Shown here piece by piece: positions 40,190 through 49,310 of a stretch of DNA of 64,000 nt. Under the pieces are notes generated by a model. It saw only the letters and a program-made list of their open reading frames with translations, made no database searches and had not been told where the DNA came from. The DNA lies in NCBI GenBank assembly GCA_022767445.1, contig JALENJ010000062.1, forward strand, positions 1-64,000, given 5' to 3'. The stretch comes from Erysipelotrichaceae bacterium. Lineage in GTDB: Bacteria > Bacillota_I > Bacilli_A > Erysipelotrichales > Erysipelotrichaceae. Every line of letters starts with the position of its first letter. Within the stretch, counting starts at the first letter, position 1. Made by a program: the position numbers and the translations under genes.

Positions 40190-41218
40190 TTAGTTAAATC
40201 CATAAAGTCTTTGTGCTAATTTATAAATGCCAAGTAATGCGCTTTGACCAATTTTACCAGGCATATTCACTGCTCTACCAACGAGGGAATGACGAATCTT
40301 ATGATAGATTTCTTCATCTGTATTCTTCATGTATTGCCATAGTTCATCTTTGATTGCTAAGTGTTCTGGTGTATGTGATAGAATCGCAAGTACCGTTGTA
40401 ATTGCAGTAATGATTTCCAGATAAGAGTACATATACTCTGTACACTTTGCATTTGATTTATCATACTGGCTTAGTGTATCAATCATGATGCGATTAACAC
40501 GTGCTTGTTGGTCGAGACGTTTAATCATAATTTTTTCATTAACGGATTGATCGTCACGACCAATGAAGTAATGATATAAATCAATATCTAGATAATATAG
40601 GTTCTTAACAAATGGTAATGGTTGGAATACGTAGATATTATCAACATAGAATGTATGTTTAGGTAATACAAGTCCAATGTTTCTCAATACCTCCGTACGA
40701 TAGATACATGCATGCATTGTCATGTATTTGCCAGGAGGCATCTTACGCATATCATTCCAAGTGAATGTACGTTCTAATGGTAGATATCCTTTGTAGTTAA
40801 TAACCTTCTTGTGTTTTACGCCAACTTTATCATAGATGTAATTACACAATATCAAATCGGGAACATTGACAATATCCTGTCCATGATTTGTAAACATCTC
40901 TAATCTATCTAGTAATTTCAAGAAAGCTTCTTCGCCAAGCCAGTCATCACTATCTACTACCTTAAAGAATACACCAGTTGCGTTTTTAATACCTGTGTTG
41001 ACTGCTTCACCATGCCCACCATTTTCCTGGTGTACTGCTTTGATAATTGTTGGGTATTTGGCAGCTAAATCATCCGCAATCTTTGCGGTATCATCCTTAG
41101 AACCATCGTCTACAATAATGATTTCTACTCTTTCCTTGCCCACTAACAATGTATCAATACAATGTTCCATATACTCTTGTGAGTTATAACAAGGAACAGC
41201 TATACTTAGTATTTTCAT
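40190..41218 (-). CDS. Family 2 glycosyltransferase
   Basis: LSIAVPCYNSQEYMEHCIDTLL...IIIVDDGSKDDTAKIA...ENGGHGEAVNTGIKNATGVFFKVVDSDDWL. Confidence 0.95.
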   Translation of the reverse strand: MKILSIAVPCYNSQEYMEHCIDTLLVGKERVEIIIVDDGSKDDTAKIADDLAAKYPTIIKAVHQENGGHGEAVNTGIKNATGVFFKVVDSDDWLGEEAFLKLLDRLEMFTNHGQDIVNVPDLILCNYIYDKVGVKHKKVINYKGYLPLERTFTWNDMRKMPPGKYMTMHACIYRTEVLRNIGLVLPKHTFYVDNIYVFQPLPFVKNLYYLDIDLYHYFIGRDDQSVNEKIMIKRLDQQARVNRIMIDTLSQYDKSNAKCTEYMYSYLEIITAITTVLAILSHTPEHLAIKDELWQYMKNTDEEIYHKIRHSLVGRAVNMPGKIGQSALLGIYKLAQRLYGFN

Positions 41219-41282
41219 TTTTTACCACCTATCTTTTACAAACCTATTCTAATATGAAATAACATTTTTAGCTAGCATGGTG

Positions 41283-42392
41283 TTAGTCACTGATATCACT
41301 ATCCAATGTTGTGATGAAATGATATGTTGGGTATTGTTTGCGTACATGGTCAACAATCTCATGATATAACGCATTACGATCGCCACATTGGAAGTCAATA
41401 ACGATATCAAAACTAATATCATTTCCATTCATGAAGAAACCATGCATCTGCATGACATGATCATAGGACATAACAATCTTGCGTATATCTTTAAAGATAC
41501 GTTTGGCTTCATCATCTTTTGTATTGTATGTATACACACTAATACCGGTAATTGCCACATGCGCTTCTTGATAAACACGATCTGCAATCTTTCTTTCCAG
41601 TTTATCAATTTGCCAAGCAGTCATATTATCATCCACTTCAATATGCAATGAACCATTCATTGTATTAGGACCATAGTTATTTAGGAATAAATCATAGACA
41701 CCATGTACACCTTCAAACTCCATAACGATACGCTTGATATGTGCGGAAACTCCTCCATCTGCTCTTTCGCCTAATATCGTTGAAATTGTTGATGCGACAA
41801 TCTCATAACCTGCTTTAATAATCATGATAGAAATTACAACCGCAAGATATGCTTCAATATTGATATGCAGTGTTAAGAATAAGATCGCAGCTACAAGTGT
41901 TGAGGCTGAAATGATAGAGTCCATACGGCTATCCTCACCTGAAGCAATCAAAGAACCAGAGTTTAGTCTCTCTCCTGTCTTTTTCACGTACATACCCATA
42001 AAGAACTTCGCAAGTACAGCCACAAAGATAATGATTAATCCAACAACTGTATAGGATGGGGTACTTGGATTCAATATACTCTTTACAGCCTCAATCAATG
42101 ATGTAATACCTGCATACATAATAATCAAGGAAATGACTAAAGCACTTAGGTATTCAATTCTGCCATAACCAAATGGATGTTTATGATCCGGTTTTCTACC
42201 AGCAAGCTTAGTTCCTACAATTGTAATAATCGAAGAAAAAGCATCCGATACATTATTAACCGCATCTAATACAATCGCAATTGATCCAGACAACAATCCA
42301 ATCACTGCCTTAAAAGCAGCCAATAATAGATTGACTACAATTCCTAATATACTTGTACGAATAATCTCTTGATTACGTTTCATATCCCTCAC
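41283..42392 (-). CDS. Cation diffusion facilitator (CDF) transporter, intact
   Basis: NLLLAAFKAVIGLLSGSIAIVLDAVNNVSDAFSSIITIVGTKLAGRKPDHKHPFGYGRIEYLSAL. Confidence 0.96.
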   Translation of the reverse strand: MRDMKRNQEIIRTSILGIVVNLLLAAFKAVIGLLSGSIAIVLDAVNNVSDAFSSIITIVGTKLAGRKPDHKHPFGYGRIEYLSALVISLIIMYAGITSLIEAVKSILNPSTPSYTVVGLIIIFVAVLAKFFMGMYVKKTGERLNSGSLIASGEDSRMDSIISASTLVAAILFLTLHINIEAYLAVVISIMIIKAGYEIVASTISTILGERADGGVSAHIKRIVMEFEGVHGVYDLFLNNYGPNTMNGSLHIEVDDNMTAWQIDKLERKIADRVYQEAHVAITGISVYTYNTKDDEAKRIFKDIRKIVMSYDHVMQMHGFFMNGNDISFDIVIDFQCGDRNALYHEIVDHVRKQYPTYHFITTLDSDISD

Positions 42393-42432
42393 TCCTTTAA
42401 TGCAAGGGATATTTTAACATCTTTCATCCAAT

Positions 42433-42942
42433 CTACAAGTGATGTTCATTCTCTAACAACCACTGTTTTCTATGTAGTCCTCCCGCATATCCATGCAGTT
42501 TACCATCACTGCCAATCACACGATGACAAGGTATCAGTATTAAGAAAGGATTGGTAGCGATGGCATGACCAATTGCCTGATATGACATCTTTGTTACACC
42601 TAACTTATGACATACAGATTCCTTGATATCCTTATATGTTTTCACACAGCCATACGGAATCTCTTCCACACACTCCAAAACAGCCCTTTGAAACAAAGAA
42701 CCACGGAAGTGATACCGTATATCAACATCAGGAATCTGCTTAGAAAAATACCGATCCAACCACAAGATAGTATCCTCAATCACACGATTACTACCAACCA
42801 CAACATCCTGCTGTAATAACCACTCATTTCTATCCTTTTGATCATCAAACCATACACCAATCAATCCATCCTGATCTTCAGCGATATTCATATCTCCCAA
42901 TACCGAATGATACCTAGCAACCGTTATCATAAACAACCTCAT
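42433..42942 (-). CDS. ogt: Methylated-DNA--protein-cysteine S-methyltransferase
   Basis: FQRAVLECVEEIPYGCVKTYKDI...AIGHAIATNPFLILIPCHRVIGSDGKLHGYAGGLHRKQWLLENE. Confidence 0.96.
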   Translation of the reverse strand: MRLFMITVARYHSVLGDMNIAEDQDGLIGVWFDDQKDRNEWLLQQDVVVGSNRVIEDTILWLDRYFSKQIPDVDIRYHFRGSLFQRAVLECVEEIPYGCVKTYKDIKESVCHKLGVTKMSYQAIGHAIATNPFLILIPCHRVIGSDGKLHGYAGGLHRKQWLLENEHHL

Positions 42943-43014
42943 TCACTCAACTTTCTATAACAAACACAAAAGAATCAACTATAATAGAAATAGATATTTT
43001 TGGAGTAACCAACA

Positions 43015-44109
43015 ATGAAAATAATTCTATTACTCATACATTATTTATACTATAGAATCAAACGATTTCTCATCCCCAAAGATAAGAAGTCCCTACAAAA
43101 TCTTGTGGAAGACTTGAAGTATGTCGATACAAATCAAGTCTTTCAAAAGATACAACCAGGAGATATCGTAATCGGCATCCTACCATGTTCACTCAGCCAA
43201 CTACAACGTATCGCACCAACACATCGCATTCGTCCATTTATTGTCGCAAAGAAAGAAAAAGACTACATCCTAGCGTATTGTGGAACATCCAATCAAAATC
43301 GTAAGTATCAATACTTCCTTCCACTTTTAGCTAGTGATTATCGTGTCTCCAAAGATGGCAATATCAATCTATCCAATGTGTTGGTATTACCACCTACCCA
43401 CATCCTTTATCATAACGGCCATCTTCATTACCAAGATATCCTATCCGCAAATGAGAGTATCTACCTTTCTCATCCATCACATCTTCAACCATCAATCGAT
43501 GTAGAGACTCCCATTCATGCAGGTCAGATTGTCCGTAAGGAAAGACAACTCTTTTACATCTATTCACTTTCCGAAAACATAGCACAAGCCTATAAACTCT
43601 ACAGCCATGACTATGGAAATATACGTATCCCATATCGTGATAAAGTTTATAGTATCCACGAGACAAAACCACTTTCCATTGACATTCATAATGGGTATAT
43701 CCCTGTTAGTCTGATCAATACATCCTATATTGATCAGACCAACGCAGTATTACACCCTACAGAAAAGAAAGTACATCCATCAAATGAAAACTACTTTGAA
43801 AAATACCATACATACACATATCCTGTAGGACAGACCTTTTCTGCCGGATTCAATTCCATCATTTACTTATTTACTTGTAAGGGAATTGATTACGGATTAT
43901 ACAGTGATGATTTAGAAGACGATGAACAAGCACCACAAATACGTAGAGTCGATATTACATTACATCGTAAAGCTGAAATACTAAACGAAGAAGAGTTAAT
44001 AGATGCAGTTGATCGTTTATCTTTCTTTGATGAACGCTTTACTTGGTTGTATTATGAATTACTAGATAAACAAAATGAACAGAGTGAATCATCCACCATG
44101 CATGAATGA
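43015..44109 (+). CDS. Hypothetical protein, 364 aa; possible PemK-like beta-barrel at N-terminus
   Basis: IQPGDIVIGILPCSLSQLQRIAPTHRIRPFIVAKKEKDYILAYCGTSN vaguely recalls the PemK/MazF 'GDIV...RP.lVi' pattern. Confidence 0.6.
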   Translation: MKIILLLIHYLYYRIKRFLIPKDKKSLQNLVEDLKYVDTNQVFQKIQPGDIVIGILPCSLSQLQRIAPTHRIRPFIVAKKEKDYILAYCGTSNQNRKYQYFLPLLASDYRVSKDGNINLSNVLVLPPTHILYHNGHLHYQDILSANESIYLSHPSHLQPSIDVETPIHAGQIVRKERQLFYIYSLSENIAQAYKLYSHDYGNIRIPYRDKVYSIHETKPLSIDIHNGYIPVSLINTSYIDQTNAVLHPTEKKVHPSNENYFEKYHTYTYPVGQTFSAGFNSIIYLFTCKGIDYGLYSDDLEDDEQAPQIRRVDITLHRKAEILNEEELIDAVDRLSFFDERFTWLYYELLDKQNEQSESSTMHE

Positions 44110-44124
44110 TTCACTCTGCTTTAC

Positions 44125-44736
44125 TTATAAGTTTTCCCAATCAATCTTTTCATCACGATAGAAGTATTCTCTATCTTTATCATTGATACTGCGTATCACA
44201 CGACACGAATTGCCAAAGGCTACTACATTAGCTGGAATATCCTTGGTCACAACACTACCTGCACCAATCACAGTATTCTCACCAATCGATACTCCTGGCA
44301 TGATAATCGCACCAGCACCTATCCATACGTTATTACCAATATGAACATCCTTGTTGTATTGTAATCCCTTTAGTCTTAACTCTGGTAAGATAGGATGACC
44401 AGCAGTAGCGACGATGACATTTGGTGCAAACATCACATGATCACCAATATAGATATTGCCATCATCAACAAGTGTTAGATTGTAGTTTGCGTATACACCA
44501 CTACCCATAAATACGTGTCTTGTTCCAAAGTTTGAGTGTAGTGGTGGTTCAATATAACAATCCTCACCAATCTTACCAAACATCTGTTTTAGAAGTGTAG
44601 TGCGCTTTTGTAGTTCATGGGGTCTTGTCTGATTGTAGTCATACAGCAATTCCATACAATCACGTTGAAAGTCAGCGACTACCTCATCATTTGGGTCATA
44701 AATAAGACCCTTTTCCATTCTCTCTTTTTGATTCAT
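44125..44736 (-). CDS. Maltose/galactoside O-acetyltransferase family (LbH hexapeptide)
   Basis: MNQKERMEKGLIYDPND...FGTRHVFMGSGVYANYNLTLVDDGNIYIGDHVMFAPNVIVATAGHP. Confidence 0.95.
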   Translation of the reverse strand: MNQKERMEKGLIYDPNDEVVADFQRDCMELLYDYNQTRPHELQKRTTLLKQMFGKIGEDCYIEPPLHSNFGTRHVFMGSGVYANYNLTLVDDGNIYIGDHVMFAPNVIVATAGHPILPELRLKGLQYNKDVHIGNNVWIGAGAIIMPGVSIGENTVIGAGSVVTKDIPANVVAFGNSCRVIRSINDKDREYFYRDEKIDWENL

Positions 44737-44739
44737 GTG

Positions 44740-45393
44740 CTAACTTAACAACCCTTCATCATCTTCATCGTCCCAATCTTCAAACTCATCATCACGGAAT
44801 GGATCAAAAATGGATTTTTTAAGTAGGGCTTCTACTTCTGCTAAATTCTCCTTAAAGTAAGTCGCTCCACCCTCAATGTCATCCGCATAGCCATCTCTAG
44901 CATCGAGCAACGCATTATAAGCCGTTTGTAAACAATCTTCCGTTCCAATTTTAATTAATTTTTTCGCAATACTGTAGAAGAGATATGGATATTCATATGC
45001 AGCTCTATCCCCTAGTGACGATGTCATTTCAAAAGCTGTACCTAAATAGTAATCAGCAGCTTCTGCATCTTTATCTGTACCATGTCCATGTTCATACATC
45101 AAACTCAGGTAATAAAGTCCATCAATATTCATTTTCTTGGCGGCTAACTGACTGTAGGAAAAAGCCAAATCATAATTCTTCTTACAACCTCTTCCATGAA
45201 AGTAACACATTCCTAAATCTGCCATTGCTTGCGCATTCCCCATCGCAGCTGCTAGATGAAAGTATTCCATCGAATCATCATACTTTTTATCACGATGTTT
45301 AATCATCCCTTCAAGTGATATGTCTGAGTGGTTTTCAATTTCAAATGCATACTTCAATCTCTTCTTAAATTTCATATTATGTTTTCCTTTCAC
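44740..45393 (-). CDS. Sel1-repeat protein
   Basis: AAAMGNAQAMADLGMCYFHGRGCKKNYDLAFSYSQLAAKKMNIDGLYYLSLMYEHGHGTDKD. Confidence 0.88.
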   Translation of the reverse strand: MKGKHNMKFKKRLKYAFEIENHSDISLEGMIKHRDKKYDDSMEYFHLAAAMGNAQAMADLGMCYFHGRGCKKNYDLAFSYSQLAAKKMNIDGLYYLSLMYEHGHGTDKDAEAADYYLGTAFEMTSSLGDRAAYEYPYLFYSIAKKLIKIGTEDCLQTAYNALLDARDGYADDIEGGATYFKENLAEVEALLKKSIFDPFRDDEFEDWDDEDDEGLLS

Positions 45394-45405
45394 TGGATTT
45401 CTTGT

Positions 45406-45672
45406 CTACATTATACAATATGCAAGCATAAAAAAAGAAGGCAACTCGTCAGCGCAGACCAAGATGTCTTCAACTTGAACATTTAGATACTTACTCAGCG
45501 CAAAGCAATTCTCAAGTGTTGGTAAACATTCACCACGTTCCCACTTGTATACAGCTTGCACGTCGGAGAAACCAAGATAATTCGCTAAATCGATGGTCTT
45601 CACATTGCGCTCTTTACGCAAGCGGCGAATATTACTACCAGTAGCACTTAAATTAACAACAGGATAATGCAT
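45406..45672 (-). CDS. XRE-family helix-turn-helix protein
   Basis: GSNIRRLRKERNVKTIDLANYLGFSDVQAVYKWERGECLPTLENCFALSKYLNVQVEDILV. Confidence 0.9.
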   Translation of the reverse strand: MHYPVVNLSATGSNIRRLRKERNVKTIDLANYLGFSDVQAVYKWERGECLPTLENCFALSKYLNVQVEDILVCADELPSFFMLAYCIM

Positions 45673-45752
45673 GACAATCACCTCCAAGTTCATCACCCAA
45701 AAAGAGTGGTACACCAATATATCACTCTTTCAATCTATTTGTAAATACCAAG

Positions 45753-45802
45753 ATACATACAGTGAAACTACTGTAATGGGCTTTTATTCACCCTATGTAT
45801 CA
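45753..45802. other. 50-nt three-way-junction-like element upstream of the XRE gene
   Basis: Outer stem GATACATA/TATGTATC; inner hairpins CAGT-gaaact-ACTG and GGG-cttttattca-CCC. Confidence 0.5.
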
Positions 45803-45834
45803 TTGCAATAAATATTGTTATCCGATAGAGAGAA

Positions 45835-46360
45835 AAGAGGCTGTGTAAAGCTAGCTACTTCTTTACATCTCTTCCCTAGACGTATGTCACATCAGCTCTA
45901 GTGGGAGTGATTACCCACACCTTTCACCTCGCTCTTCAGCGTCCTTATTCTTCTGATCTTATGTTTAACCAAGATTAGACGTTTGTCTTTAGGCTACTTG
46001 GAGAATCTCATTCCATATCTTATACACGGATTTCCCGCTTCACGACAAAATGGATTATGGCCCTTCTTAGGTTTATACACGAAGCCATCGCATACCTCAC
46101 TAAGATTCAGGCGTATTATTCATACAACCCTCTATTATTCCACCGATATGTATTCTGGACTATATTGCACAACGATACATGCCACCTGTAACTTTCAGGA
46201 ATTGCACCCTTCATCTAATATCACTATTTCGATGCGGTCGACCTATGAACAAGTATCCTTATCCAAGGTCCCGAGCCTATCCCAGATTCCCCAGCAAGTT
46301 GAGTAGACCATCTGCACTGGGTTATTACAGTAGCTTCACTGTATGTACCTGCTTGGTACA
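45835..46360 (-). ncRNA. Candidate ~525-nt structured non-coding RNA (family not identified)
   Basis: Minus strand purine-rich, many stops in the minus frame inspected, hairpins, promoter at 46367-46395 and terminator-like hairpin at 45835-45873. Confidence 0.5.
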
Positions 46361-46366
46361 GTTATT

Positions 46367-46395
46367 ATTCTACGTAACTTACAATATCCAAACAA
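46367..46395 (-). promoter_or_regulatory. Promoter TTGTTT-17 bp-TAGAAT driving the candidate ncRNA
   Basis: Minus-strand TTGTTT (46390-46395) and TAGAAT (46367-46372). Confidence 0.65.
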
Positions 46396-46488
46396 TGAAC
46401 TTGTAGTTCAATTTTAAAACGCATGCATAATACTTGCATTTAATAGTTAGTTAGTCTAAACTAATCATAGATACAGGAGGATGATAAC

Positions 46489-46563
46489 ATGAGAAAAACA
46501 ATCCAAAAACGTGTCCTATTCATTGAGAAGCTAGTTAAGAATCTCAACAAAAGCCTACACTAA
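46489..46563 (+). CDS. 24-aa cationic small ORF MRKTIQKRVLFIEKLVKNLNKSLH
   Basis: Strong Shine-Dalgarno ACAGGAGG 8-9 nt before ATG; below the ORF-track length cut-off. Confidence 0.5.
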   Translation: MRKTIQKRVLFIEKLVKNLNKSLH

Positions 46564-46624
46564 TATCTTAAAAAACGAGAAGAAACTGAAATAATCTCTT
46601 GTTTTCAACATGACTATATAAACA

Positions 46625-46667
46625 AAACACCGCTATACACTGGTATGACCAAAGTATAACGGTGTTT
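46625..46667. terminator. Terminator between the small ORF and the defence-like operon (convergent)
   Basis: AAACACCGCTATAC...GTATAACGGTGTTT; T-rich on the minus side (TTTTGTTT). Confidence 0.7.
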
Positions 46668-46669
46668 GT

Positions 46670-47068
46670 CTATTTACTCTTAGGATATAAATCCTTTTCA
46701 AACTGGAATCCCCAGTTCATGATGGAATAAAATACTGGAATGAGTCCCCTTCCCATAGTGGTTAGGGAATATTCAACATGTGGTGGTATTTCGTTGTATT
46801 GTTTGCGCGAGATGAGTCCATCATCTTCCAACTCTCGCAATGCCTTCGTCAACATTGTATTGGTGATATCTGGCAAATCTTTCTTTAACTGTCCAAAGCG
46901 TACTGTTTCATGGATACACATTTCATACATCAACTGTGATTTCCATCTTCCTTGTAACATTACCAATAATGGTGTGACTGGGCAATTACCATCTTTTGTG
47001 ATGATCCCCTTCTTTAAATTAACAAGGTAATCATCATAACTCATATATTCTCTAGGTTTGTGATTCAT
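46670..47068 (-). CDS. HxlR-family winged-helix regulator
   Basis: NCPVTPLLVMLQGRWKSQLMYEMCIHETVRFGQLKKDLPDITNTMLTKALRELEDDGLISRKQYNEIPPHVEYSLTTMGRGLIPV. Confidence 0.95.
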   Translation of the reverse strand: MNHKPREYMSYDDYLVNLKKGIITKDGNCPVTPLLVMLQGRWKSQLMYEMCIHETVRFGQLKKDLPDITNTMLTKALRELEDDGLISRKQYNEIPPHVEYSLTTMGRGLIPVFYSIMNWGFQFEKDLYPKSK

Positions 47069-49310
47069 TGTTGCCTCCTGTTGTTGTATTCCAAGATAGA
47101 ACTCTTCTCATCATTATTTCGATGTCTAATACACCATACGCAAATCCTTTTCTAACAAGTTCATCAGGAACATACATATCGTATTTCTCAAATACGGGAA
47201 CCTCATTTGGATATACTAGTTCCATTGGATCAATACCCTTCTGTGCCTCTTCCTTTAGCACTTGATAAAATGTCTTCTCATCTGCTTGCATGGTGAATTG
47301 AATGTAGTATGGTCTAAAAGAGGTTAATCCTCTTAAACCTAATCTTTTTGCACAACGTATCTTTAAGAAACGTTCTAATGACAAGAATGCATAGGTACCA
47401 AGCCATGGGAATAATGCCCACATATTACCGCCAAGATGAATCAGTGGCTTTTCTTGCATGTTGGCCTTACGGAACGTTTCTCTAGCATCGTGTAGACGAT
47501 AGATTGCATTGTTCATTAGGAATGGGTATACCGTATCCTCATTTAAAACTTGGTGCATTCTTTCAAGGATGCGTGTATGGATATCACCAGCCACATCACC
47601 AAAGTATGCAGGAATATTTCCCTTCACAAGTGTTACGTATAATTCTCTGCGTTTGTGGTCAACTTCATCAACAACCCAAACTCTACCAGCTATCGCAATT
47701 TTATCACCTACTGGTGGTGGTTTTACGATTGTACCTAATTGCTCAGATCCAGCATGAACAGTATATTCGATATTCTCTTGGAATACCGCAAGGAACTTGT
47801 AGTTATTGACAACTCTTTCTCCTGTAATGCCAAGAATCAAACCATTGTTTTCTGTTTGATTGATATGATCCGCCTTGATCAAATGATGCAATAGAATACG
47901 ATAATCTTCTTGGTCAATCCGTTTAAAACAATTTAGGCTCAATACACGACTTGCCAGCTCTGCTGGTGTCATTTCACCATGTGAAGCAAGTGTACTCATT
48001 GTCTGATGATATAGAAGACTGTATGGTAATCGATCTGTCTTTGGTGGTTCGACAAAACGTTCTTCGATGTACAACTGTACTAATGCAATTCCTTGAATCA
48101 AATACCAAGGAATCAAATCCGGTAACATCGCTCTGGCTTCTGAATGTTCCTCACGCATCACAAACCACATCTCAGATGGTGTACCACGTCTGCCAGTACG
48201 TCCCATTCTTTGTAAGAAACCAGATACTGTAAATGGCGCATCAATCTGGAAAGCACGCTCTAATCTACCAATATCAATACCTAATTCAAGTGTTGCAGTT
48301 GCACAGACACTCATATTTGAATCATTGTCCTTCATATCCTCTTCTGCACTTTCACGATACGAGGCAGATAGATTTCCATGATGGATTAAGAAACGATCCG
48401 GCTCATGATTCACCTCACAGTATTGCCTTAGATACTGACATACCGACTCACATTCTTCTCTCGAATTTGTAAATATCAAGCATTTTCGATTCCTGGTATG
48501 TTCAAAGATATAACCAATGCCAGGATCGGCATTCTCAGGTGCTCTATCACTCGGCATCTCAACAACCGGAAGATTCTCATTCAATGCTTTTCCATCCGAA
48601 GCTTGATGACCATTGTTATAGAAGTGTTCCATAGACAAACGCCAAACTTCCTTCGTTGCCTCAAACGATGGAATGATACAATCCCTACCGCTACCAGCGG
48701 ATAAAAATTTACCTGCTTCCTCAGGGCTACCAATAGTGGCAGATAGACCAATTCTTCTAGGATTACACTGGGCAATCTTACACAATCTTTCAATCAAACA
48801 AAATGTCTGTAAACCTCTATCTGCTCGTAGTAATGAGTGTATTTCGTCAATGACGATAAAGCGTAAATCATAGAATAAGCTTGGAATCTCCATATGCTTA
48901 TTGATGAGTAAAGATTCCAAGGATTCCGGTGTAATCTGCACAATTCCAGCAGGCTTTTTAATCAATTTACGTTTTTGTGTTTGTGAAGCTTCCCCATGCC
49001 ACTTGGTAACAGGGATACCTGCATCCTGGCAGATGACATTCAAACGTTCAAACTGATCGTTAATTAGTGCCTTCAAGGGAGCGATATACAATACACCAAC
49101 ACTGGTAGATGGATTTTCATCCAGCAGTGTCAAGATAGGAAAGAAGGCAGCTTCCGTTTTACCAGAGGCAGTGGACGCTGTTAATAACACATTCTGATCC
49201 GTATTGAAGATTGCTTCACCAGCAGCGTTTTGAATACCACGTAGTACTTGCCAACCTGATTGATAAATATAGTCTTGTATAAATGGTGCATATCTTTCAA
49301 ATACATTCAT
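47052..49310 (-). CDS. Lhr/BrxHI-like DEAD/DEAH helicase, candidate Shango SngC
   Basis: TASTASGKTEAAFFP, VIDEIHSLL, LSATIGSPEEA, QRMGRTGRRGTPSE; next to BrxD-like ATPase and TerB-N protein. Confidence 0.9.
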   Translation of the reverse strand: MNVFERYAPFIQDYIYQSGWQVLRGIQNAAGEAIFNTDQNVLLTASTASGKTEAAFFPILTLLDENPSTSVGVLYIAPLKALINDQFERLNVICQDAGIPVTKWHGEASQTQKRKLIKKPAGIVQITPESLESLLINKHMEIPSLFYDLRFIVIDEIHSLLRADRGLQTFCLIERLCKIAQCNPRRIGLSATIGSPEEAGKFLSAGSGRDCIIPSFEATKEVWRLSMEHFYNNGHQASDGKALNENLPVVEMPSDRAPENADPGIGYIFEHTRNRKCLIFTNSREECESVCQYLRQYCEVNHEPDRFLIHHGNLSASYRESAEEDMKDNDSNMSVCATATLELGIDIGRLERAFQIDAPFTVSGFLQRMGRTGRRGTPSEMWFVMREEHSEARAMLPDLIPWYLIQGIALVQLYIEERFVEPPKTDRLPYSLLYHQTMSTLASHGEMTPAELASRVLSLNCFKRIDQEDYRILLHHLIKADHINQTENNGLILGITGERVVNNYKFLAVFQENIEYTVHAGSEQLGTIVKPPPVGDKIAIAGRVWVVDEVDHKRRELYVTLVKGNIPAYFGDVAGDIHTRILERMHQVLNEDTVYPFLMNNAIYRLHDARETFRKANMQEKPLIHLGGNMWALFPWLGTYAFLSLERFLKIRCAKRLGLRGLTSFRPYYIQFTMQADEKTFYQVLKEEAQKGIDPMELVYPNEVPVFEKYDMYVPDELVRKGFAYGVLDIEIMMRRVLSWNTTTGGNNESQT

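Noticed and set aside
45753-45802. Hammerhead-type ribozyme in the three-way junction
   Set aside because: The CTGANGA and GAAA core elements are not in the required places on either strand.
45983-46306. 107-aa plus-strand ORF MSLGYLENLIPYLIHGFPASRQNG...
   Set aside because: No convincing Shine-Dalgarno or protein-like features; it lies antisense to the structured RNA candidate and is probably spurious.
47068-48873. Numerous plus-strand ORFs opposite the helicase gene
   Set aside because: Low-quality antisense frames with unnatural composition; the minus-strand helicase explains the region.
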